A stretch of DNA of 9,509 nucleotides from contig CAISDR010000198.1 in NCBI GenBank assembly GCA_903884125.1, positions 1-9,509 of the forward strand, read 5' to 3'. Of this stretch, positions 1 through 4,901 are shown one piece after another. The stretch comes from an uncultured bacterium (GTDB lineage: Bacteria; Pseudomonadota; Alphaproteobacteria; CAISDR01). Below the pieces are notes generated by a model that saw only the letters and a program-made list of their open reading frames with translations, was not told where the DNA came from and did not search any database. Position 1 is the first letter of the stretch. Each line of letters begins with the position of its first letter. Position numbers and translations under genes: made by a program.

Positions 1-301
1 GGACGCGGGCAAGGTGCGCGCTGGCCTGATTGCACAGGCGGAGCAACTACGGAACCTGGGGTTTAGTCCACATGTTCTGTTTATCGATTTGGGCGCGACA
101 GCAGCAGAAGTGGTGACCGCCGAACTGCAACGGGCCAGCTATGATGCAATTTTGATCGGGGCTGGCGTGCGGGTGCCACCGGCTAATTTTCTGCTATTTG
201 AAAAGCTGATCAATGTAATCCACCACAACGCGCCAGCAGCGCATATATGCTTTAATACAAACCCATCGGATACAGCCGCCGCAATTCAGCGCTGGCTTTA
301 A
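1..301 (+). CDS. Conserved hypothetical protein, 3' part (5' end outside window)
   Basis: The frame is open to the left edge, reading D-A-G-K before the GTG at 14, so that GTG is probably internal and the gene starts upstream. About 99 residues are visible. They show alternating hydrophobic strands and helices (HVLFIDLG, then YDAILIGAGVR, then AHICFNTNP), which suggests a small alpha/beta Rossmann-like fold. I see no signal peptide, membrane segment or catalytic motif. The C-terminal part (FLLFEKLINVIH, then FNTNPSDTAAAIQRWL) resembles a conserved uncharacterised bacterial family I recall only as 'hypothetical protein'. The function is unknown. It lies 26 bp upstream of the MaoC-like gene on the same strand, so the two may be cotranscribed. 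I am fairly sure it is a real gene, and have no claim about its role. Confidence 0.75.
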   Translation, partial: DAGKVRAGLIAQAEQLRNLGFSPHVLFIDLGATAAEVVTAELQRASYDAILIGAGVRVPPANFLLFEKLINVIHHNAPAAHICFNTNPSDTAAAIQRWL

Positions 302-316
302 GCAACAATAACCAGC

Positions 317-325
317 GGAGCAGGA
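317..325 (+). promoter_or_regulatory. Ribosome binding site of the MaoC-like gene
   Basis: GGAG at 317-320 lies 7 bases before ATG 328, and a second purine run, AGGA, at 322-325 lies 11 bases before an in-frame ATG at 337. The 7-base spacing supports the ATG at 328. Starting at 337 would shorten the product by only three residues. Confidence 0.55.
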
Positions 326-327
326 CA

Positions 328-783
328 ATGTTGATCATGAAGTTTGCAGAGGTTGACCAGTATGTGGGCAAAGAACTGGGCGTTTCCAATTGGGTTGAAA
401 TCGACCAGAAGCGCATCAATACCTTTGCTGAAGCAACTGGCGACTTTCAGTGGATCCATATCGATACCGAGCGGGCAGCCAGGGAAATGCCCAATGGCAA
501 AACCATTGCCCACGGCTATCTTACACTGTCACTGATCCCGATGCTGGGCGCTGAAATTTCGCGTGTCGAAGGGGTGAGCCGGGGGATCAATTATGGCTCG
601 AATAAAGTTCGCTTCACCAATATGGTTCCGGTCGGGTCACGGGTCCGTGCCCGCCAGACCCTGAAATCCGCCGAAGCCGTCAAGGGCGGCGGCATTCAGA
701 TGACCAATGAAATCACCATCGAGATCGAAGGTCAGGAGCGTCCGGCTTGCGTGGCAGAGACGATTTCGGTCATTTACCCCTGA
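328..783 (+). CDS. MaoC family (R)-specific enoyl-CoA hydratase, NodN/HtdZ-like
   Basis: This 151-residue single hot-dog-fold protein belongs to the MaoC/hydratase-2 family, whose members add water to trans-2-enoyl-CoA to give (R)-3-hydroxyacyl-CoA in the cytosol. The hydratase-2 signature is visible at residues 33-50 (FAEATGDFQWIHIDTERA). Asp39 and His44 occupy the positions of the catalytic dyad, and the following IAHGYLTLSL at 60-69 is the usual central-helix region. Length and motif spacing match NodN and mycobacterial HtdZ (Rv0130), which use Asp40 and His45. The substrate cannot be read from the sequence; fatty acid, polyhydroxyalkanoate or other acyl-CoA metabolism are possible. It is preceded by an unknown gene after 26 bp and followed by a weak terminator-like hairpin. 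The family call is firm and the exact reaction is inferred from the family. Confidence 0.92.
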   Translation: MLIMKFAEVDQYVGKELGVSNWVEIDQKRINTFAEATGDFQWIHIDTERAAREMPNGKTIAHGYLTLSLIPMLGAEISRVEGVSRGINYGSNKVRFTNMVPVGSRVRARQTLKSAEAVKGGGIQMTNEITIEIEGQERPACVAETISVIYP

Positions 784-789
784 ACTGAC

Positions 790-806
790 ATGGCTTTGCC
801 ATTTTT
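790..806 (+). terminator. Possible weak rho-independent terminator after the MaoC-like gene
   Basis: A 5-bp stem (ATGGC 790-794, GCCAT 798-802) with a TTT loop is followed by a T run ending at 806, seven bases past the MaoC stop. The position is right for a terminator, but the stem is short and only three of its five pairs are G-C, so efficiency is doubtful. Confidence 0.4.
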
Positions 807-842
807 CGGCCCTGATTGGGTTTTAGACCTCAGCCAGTCTGA

Positions 843-902
843 CCGGGCAGCCCGCCTGATCAGACGTCTGGGGCAAAACCCGATATTCGGGGGCCGGGTT
901 TT
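843..902 (+). promoter_or_regulatory. Inverted-repeat-rich leader upstream of the glucan synthase
   Basis: Within the 137-bp gap before ATG 921, several symmetric elements lie in close order: CGGGC-A-GCCCG at 844-854, CTGATCAG at 856-863, and the perfect 10-bp palindrome CAGACGTCTG at 861-870, whose core AGACGTC recurs at 911-917. Two hairpins compete for the same bases: CCCGA/TCGGG (879-883 with 887-891) and AAAACCCG/CGGGTTTT (875-882 with 895-902), the second ending in a T run. This layout could be an operator plus attenuator or a terminator, but that is inference. No convincing -35/-10 pair was found, and the ribosome binding site of the gene is poor (AGGG at 904-907, 13 bases before ATG). 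Confidence 0.35.
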
Positions 903-920
903 TAGGGTATAGACGTCAAC

Positions 921-3020
921 ATGCGCAAGTCCAACTGGATCATCACCGCTGCCATCGCACTGATCACCCTTGCCGGTTGGGCCTGGGTGGCGCGACCGGT
1001 TGAAGCACCGGACTGGCGTGGCCAGATCAATGGGTTTTCCTATGCGCCCTATCAAAAGGGCCAGAACCCGGTCAATGGTGACAAGCCGGATCTGGCGCTG
1101 GTTGAACGTGACATCGCCCTGTTGTCCCAGCACAGCCGCCAGATCCGTATCTACAAATCCCGTGACGAAGAAGAAGTCCCGCGTATTGCCGCCCGCTATG
1201 GCATGAAGGTCATGGGGGCCGCCGCCATCTTTACCGACCGCGAGGAAAACGCCCGGGAAGTTCAGCGCGCCATCGACCTGACCAATAAGAACCGCAATAT
1301 CAACCGCGTGATTGTGGGTAACGAAACCATCTATCGCGGCAACATGACCGCCGAAGAACTGATCCCCTATATCCGTGAAGTGCGAAAACATGTTCATGTC
1401 CCGGTTTCAACCGCCGAGTCCGCCGCCGTATGGCTGGAGCACAAGGAACTGGTTGCCGAGGTTGATTTCATCGCCGTTCAGCTTTTGCCCTATTGGGAAA
1501 ATATCTCGCTGGCCGACAGTATGAATTTTGGTCTGAACGTCATTGATGAACTGCGTCGCGCCTATCCGGGCAAGCCGATCCTGATATCAGAAGTCGGCTG
1601 GCCGTCATCAGGTCGGACCCGCGTTCATGCCGAGGCCAATAATGTGAACGAGGCAATTTTCTTGCGCCACTGGCTGAACCTGGCCCGTGACCGGCAGATC
1701 GATTACTTCATTTGCGAAGCCTTTGACGAACCATGGAAAACTGATCTTGAAGGTGGCGTCGGTGCCTATTGGGGCGTGTTCGATGCTGACCGAAACGCAA
1801 AGTTTCCCTTCACCGGCGATATTCAGCCGCTGCCCAATTGGGGTTTGCTGGCAGGCGCCAGCATCTTTCTGGCCCTGCCCTTCTCGCTCATTGCACTCAG
1901 CCTGCTTAGCCAGTTAAAGGCAACCGGCCGCGTGATGATGGCTGGGCTGATACAGGCCATTGCGATATTCGTCGTCATGACAGTCCACATCTTCACGGCC
2001 AAATATGTGACCGTTACCGCCCTGCTGGCATTGGTCATACTGATACCGGCGGTAATCCTGCTATTTGCCGGGCTTCTGACCGAGGCTGTGGAACTGGTCG
2101 AGATATTATATCGCAGACGGTTCGAGCGGCTGGCCGAACCCACCCGCGTGCCCCATCTGGATCTGGCCAATGCGCCCAAAGTTTCTATCCATGTGCCGTG
2201 TTATAACGAACCGGCCGAAATGGTCATTGAGACACTGACCGCGTTGTCGAAATTGACCTATCCGAATTTTGAAGTGTTATTGCTGGACAATAACACGTCG
2301 GATCAGAGCCTGTGGCGCCCGGTCGAGACATTCTGCGAAACCTTGGGCCCGCGTTTCAGATTTTTCCATTTCGAGCGGGTCAAGGGCTTTAAATCAGGTG
2401 CGTTGAATTTCGGTCTGCGTCAGACCGCCAGCGATGTCGATATTGTTGCTGTGATCGACAGCGATTATTGCGTTGATCCAAACTGGCTCAATCACATGGT
2501 GCCGCATTTTGCCGAACCTGATGTGGCGCTGGTACAGGCACCGCAGGATTATCGCGACGCCGATGACCGCTTCAAAACCATGTGCTACTGGGAATATGCT
2601 GGCTTCTTCCAGATCGGCATGGTGCAGCGTAACGAACGCAACGCGATCATCCAGCACGGTACCATGACCATGGTCCGGCGCGACGCGCTGGAAAAAGTCG
2701 ATGGCTGGGCGGAATGGTGTATCTGCGAAGACAGCGAACTGGGCCTGCGCCTTTTTGAAGAGGGCCTGCGCGCGGTCTATACCAATCATTCCTATGGGCA
2801 GGGTCTGATGCCGGATTCGCTGGCCGCATATAAGAGTCAGCGTCACCGCTGGGCCTATGGTGCTGTGCAGATTCTAAAGCGGCATGCGACCGAAGTTTTT
2901 GCACTGCGGCCAACGAATCTGACATTTGCCCAGCGATATCATTTTATCGCCGGCTGGCTGCCCTGGGCCAATGATGCGGTCAATCTGGTGATTGCCTATT
3001 TCGCCATTATCTGGACCTGA
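921..3020 (+). CDS. GH17-GT2 membrane beta-glucan synthase (NdvB/NdvC-like), cut by in-frame stop
   Basis: This is a predicted inner-membrane processive glycosyltransferase for a beta-glucan. In order: a signal-anchor helix at residues 6-24; a periplasmic GH17-like domain at about 30-300 with the candidate acid/base Glu135 (VGNET) and nucleophile Glu224 (ISEVGWPSSG); three membrane segments at about 306-330, 337-359 and 362-387; a cytoplasmic GT2 domain at about 418-660; and a membrane segment at about 674-697. GT2 landmarks are LLLDNN near Asp456, DSD at 513-515, ED at 603-604 and QRHRW at 640-644, so the catalytic set looks intact. NdvB/NdvC-type synthases with this architecture make cyclic or linear beta-1,3/1,6-glucans in Bradyrhizobium and Pseudomonas; the linkage here is inferred. 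The frame ends at TGA 3018-3020 inside the membrane region and continues unbroken from ATG 3021, so the family's C-terminal helices are missing from this product. The truncated protein may be inactive unless the stop is read through, reinitiated past, or a sequence error. Confidence 0.9.
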   Translation: MRKSNWIITAAIALITLAGWAWVARPVEAPDWRGQINGFSYAPYQKGQNPVNGDKPDLALVERDIALLSQHSRQIRIYKSRDEEEVPRIAARYGMKVMGAAAIFTDREENAREVQRAIDLTNKNRNINRVIVGNETIYRGNMTAEELIPYIREVRKHVHVPVSTAESAAVWLEHKELVAEVDFIAVQLLPYWENISLADSMNFGLNVIDELRRAYPGKPILISEVGWPSSGRTRVHAEANNVNEAIFLRHWLNLARDRQIDYFICEAFDEPWKTDLEGGVGAYWGVFDADRNAKFPFTGDIQPLPNWGLLAGASIFLALPFSLIALSLLSQLKATGRVMMAGLIQAIAIFVVMTVHIFTAKYVTVTALLALVILIPAVILLFAGLLTEAVELVEILYRRRFERLAEPTRVPHLDLANAPKVSIHVPCYNEPAEMVIETLTALSKLTYPNFEVLLLDNNTSDQSLWRPVETFCETLGPRFRFFHFERVKGFKSGALNFGLRQTASDVDIVAVIDSDYCVDPNWLNHMVPHFAEPDVALVQAPQDYRDADDRFKTMCYWEYAGFFQIGMVQRNERNAIIQHGTMTMVRRDALEKVDGWAEWCICEDSELGLRLFEEGLRAVYTNHSYGQGLMPDSLAAYKSQRHRWAYGAVQILKRHATEVFALRPTNLTFAQRYHFIAGWLPWANDAVNLVIAYFAIIWT

Positions 3021-3521
3021 ATGGTTGTGGTCTTCCCGCAATATTTCGATTATCCGCTGACCATTCTGATGCTGGCGACATTGAGCTTTTTTGCCTTCAA
3101 GGTGACCAAATCCTATTGGCTCTACAGGGTAAAGGTGAAGGCCAATGTGCGCGACACATTGGGGGCTGCCATTGCTGGCCTTGGCCTTTCCTATACGGTT
3201 GCGCGCGCGTTCATCGATGGTGTTTTCACGTCGAGCGCGCCCTTTCTGCGCACACCCAAGATGGAAGACAAGCCGGCATTGACCCGCGCGCTGCTGGCCG
3301 CACGCGAAGAAATCACCATGCTGGTCATGCTGGTCATTGCAGCGCTGGTCATCGCAATCAAACGCGGCGGAACCGAGCCCGAGGCGAATATCTGGGCATC
3401 ATTGCTGCTGGTGCAGGCCCTGCCTTATGCAGCGACGCTGGCGCTGTCTTTCATCAACGTGCTGCCCAAGCCTGATGCAGCCCCGGTCGGCCAGACCAAT
3501 CCCGCAGCCGCTGCGGAATAG
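3021..3521 (+). CDS. C-terminal membrane fragment of the glucan synthase (in frame after the TGA)
   Basis: These 166 residues lie in the same reading frame as the preceding gene and begin at the ATG that directly abuts its stop codon (TGAATG). They are the C-terminal membrane part expected of the GH17-GT2 glucan synthase. Hydrophobic segments are visible at about residues 5-25, 47-66, 94-113 and 124-147, and the conserved-looking stretch FLRTPKMEDKPALTRALL sits at about 75-92. Bacterial glucan and cellulose synthases need such helices after the QxxRW motif for chain extrusion. No Shine-Dalgarno sequence precedes ATG 3021, so separate translation could only come from reinitiation at the adjacent stop or from readthrough. 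The simplest reading is one ancestral gene of about 866 codons (921-3521) split by a point mutation or sequencing error; a two-subunit arrangement is possible but unproven. The coding style does not change across the junction. Confidence 0.8.
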   Translation: MVVVFPQYFDYPLTILMLATLSFFAFKVTKSYWLYRVKVKANVRDTLGAAIAGLGLSYTVARAFIDGVFTSSAPFLRTPKMEDKPALTRALLAAREEITMLVMLVIAALVIAIKRGGTEPEANIWASLLLVQALPYAATLALSFINVLPKPDAAPVGQTNPAAAAE

Positions 3522-3531
3522 TCAAAATCAC

Positions 3532-4023
3532 ATGTCCATTCGACCGATCCTGCGCTACACCGATCCAAGGCTACGCGAACCTGCAATACAGGTCACACTG
3601 TTCGATCAGTTGCTGGCCGATCTGGCCCGCGATCTGGAAGATACCATGCGTGATGCCCCTGCACTTGGGATTACCGGACCACATATTGGCATTGGTCTTG
3701 CGGTGGCAGCGATTGCGCTGGATGAACAACCAGCGCAGTTTTTCGTCAATCCCGAGGTGATTGAAGTTTCTGCCGAGCTGGCCCGTAACCTTGAAGGCAG
3801 CGTATCCATGGCTGGCGTGACCGAAGAGGTTGAACGGCCAGCCAGCGTAACGGTCAGCTTTCAGGATTTGTCCGGCACGCGGCAGACGATAACAGCTGAA
3901 GGATTGATGGCGGTGTGCCTGCAACACGAGATTGATCAGATCAATGGTATCTTCTGGCTGCAGCGCCTGTCGCGCCTGAAGCGTGAACGGGTGACCAGGC
4001 GTTTCGAAAAATTCTACGCCTGA
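3532..4023 (+). CDS. Peptide deformylase-like protein with substituted active-site motifs
   Basis: The 163-residue protein has the full length and layout of a peptide deformylase but lacks key catalytic residues. The first motif, normally GxGLAAxQ, reads ALGITGPH (44-51), with His51 in place of the oxyanion Gln. The second, normally EGCLS, reads EGSVS (88-92), with Ser90 in place of the metal-binding Cys. The third, normally HExDH, reads HEIDQ (132-136), with Gln136 in place of the second metal-ligand His; Glu133 is kept. Two of three metal ligands are therefore gone, and removal of N-formyl groups from nascent proteins is unlikely. I recall alphaproteobacterial homologues, annotated simply as deformylase, with the same EGSVSM and QHEIDQ motifs and a basic C-terminus (RLSRLKRERVTRRFEK), so this looks like a conserved divergent subfamily, not local decay. 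The ATG at 3532 was chosen because deformylase similarity starts there; the frame stays open upstream only inside the preceding gene. It follows that gene by 10 bp with a weak ribosome binding site, suggesting coupling. Confidence 0.85.
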   Translation: MSIRPILRYTDPRLREPAIQVTLFDQLLADLARDLEDTMRDAPALGITGPHIGIGLAVAAIALDEQPAQFFVNPEVIEVSAELARNLEGSVSMAGVTEEVERPASVTVSFQDLSGTRQTITAEGLMAVCLQHEIDQINGIFWLQRLSRLKRERVTRRFEKFYA

Positions 4024-4901
4024 CCTGCTTCATCCAGCGGTGTTACGGTTACAGCGACTGTCAGGTGCTGTCGTCCGCCGCCCAGTATCACACCGGATAC
4101 CGGACTGACATCGCCGAAATCCCGGCCGATCGCCAGTACAATATGTTCATCGCGCACGATCAGGTCATTGGTCGGATCAAGCCCGATCCAGCCATATTCG
4201 CCGCACCAGACATCAAACCAGGCATGCGATGCATCGGCACCGCGAAAGGCCGAACTGTCGCTGGAATAGGTGCGGATATAACCTGATACATAGCGCGCAG
4301 CCAGCCCGTGGGCGCGCAACCCGGCAATCGCCACATGGGCAAAATCCTGACAGACACCATTGCGCGCCTTCAGAACATCGGCAACTGGCGTCGAAATGGC
4401 AGTTGTTCCGGGCGTATAGGCGAAGTCCTGATAAATCCGCCGCGTCAGATCCAGCGCCCCGGCAAGGATCGGCACGTCCGTTGACAGGCTTTGGGCTGCA
4501 TATTCCCTGATATCAGCATCCAGCCCGACAAAAGGTGAGGCATAGGTGAATTCGGATGTCTCGATTGCATCCGGTGTATCAGCCTTCTGAAGAATGCTGG
4601 CAACATTTGCAATTTTCGGCGTGGCCGAAGGACGCGGGACATTGGGCGCGGACACATCAACTTCAGCCCGCGCCTGAACCGAAAAATCCTCGTGTGTTTC
4701 GCCCATCATCAACATGGTCACTTCATTGCCGAAATGATCCTGATGGGTGACATTGCGCGCAGCCGGCGGTGCTGTGATGATCTTATTCATCAGCACGATC
4801 TGGTTTGGCAAATGACGCGGCGTCAGATGCAGCAGGTGATGGGCAAGATCAACCGGTTCGCCATAGGCATAAGATGTCAGATGCGTGACGCGATAGATCA
4901 T
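4014..4901 (-). CDS. Transglutaminase-like cysteine peptidase family protein
   Basis: The 295-residue protein combines a bacterial transglutaminase-like N-terminal beta domain (about 1-90, starting MIYRVTHLTSYAYGEPV) with a transglutaminase/peptidase core (about 145-265). The Cys-His-Asp triad is visible: Cys184 in RNGVCQDFAHV, His226 in DASHAWFDVW and Asp242 in WIGLDPTND. There is no signal peptide or membrane segment, so it is probably cytosolic. Prokaryotic members are thought to act mostly as thiol peptidases or amide-bond hydrolases, not cross-linking enzymes; the substrate is unknown. It is the last gene of a three-gene operon: its ATG overlaps the stop of the ATP-grasp/alpha-E gene (ATGA), and a strong GGAGGT lies six bases before the start. 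Its 3' end overlaps that of the convergent deformylase-like gene by 10 bp. The family call is secure; the role in a peptide synthesis/remodelling pathway is inferred from context. Confidence 0.92.
   Translation of the reverse strand: MIYRVTHLTSYAYGEPVDLAHHLLHLTPRHLPNQIVLMNKIITAPPAARNVTHQDHFGNEVTMLMMGETHEDFSVQARAEVDVSAPNVPRPSATPKIANVASILQKADTPDAIETSEFTYASPFVGLDADIREYAAQSLSTDVPILAGALDLTRRIYQDFAYTPGTTAISTPVADVLKARNGVCQDFAHVAIAGLRAHGLAARYVSGYIRTYSSDSSAFRGADASHAWFDVWCGEYGWIGLDPTNDLIVRDEHIVLAIGRDFGDVSPVSGVILGGGRQHLTVAVTVTPLDEAGQA

Noticed and set aside
796..826. Possible promoter (TTGCCA with a TTTTAG about 19 bases on) before the glucan synthase
   Set aside because: The spacing is long and the -10 match is poor (three of six), so it is not distinguishable from chance.
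774..1397. 207-codon minus-strand open frame opposite the glucan synthase 5' region
   Set aside because: It lies antisense to a clearly conserved GH17-like coding region, shows no recognisable domain, and is explained by the GC-rich codon pattern of the real gene.
2394..2846. 150-codon minus-strand open frame inside the GT2 domain
   Set aside because: Antisense to the catalytic DSD, ED and QxxRW region of the glycosyltransferase; no family resemblance.
3018..3020. TGA as a recoded Trp codon or selenocysteine
   Set aside because: Neighbouring genes stop at TGA and use TGG for Trp, and the site is a hydrophobic membrane segment with no redox context or evident selenocysteine insertion hairpin; mutation, error or readthrough is simpler.
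3337..3531. Upstream extension of the deformylase-like frame to an ATG at 3337
   Set aside because: The extra 65 residues overlap the preceding gene in another frame, are Cys/Trp-rich and unlike deformylase; similarity begins at ATG 3532.
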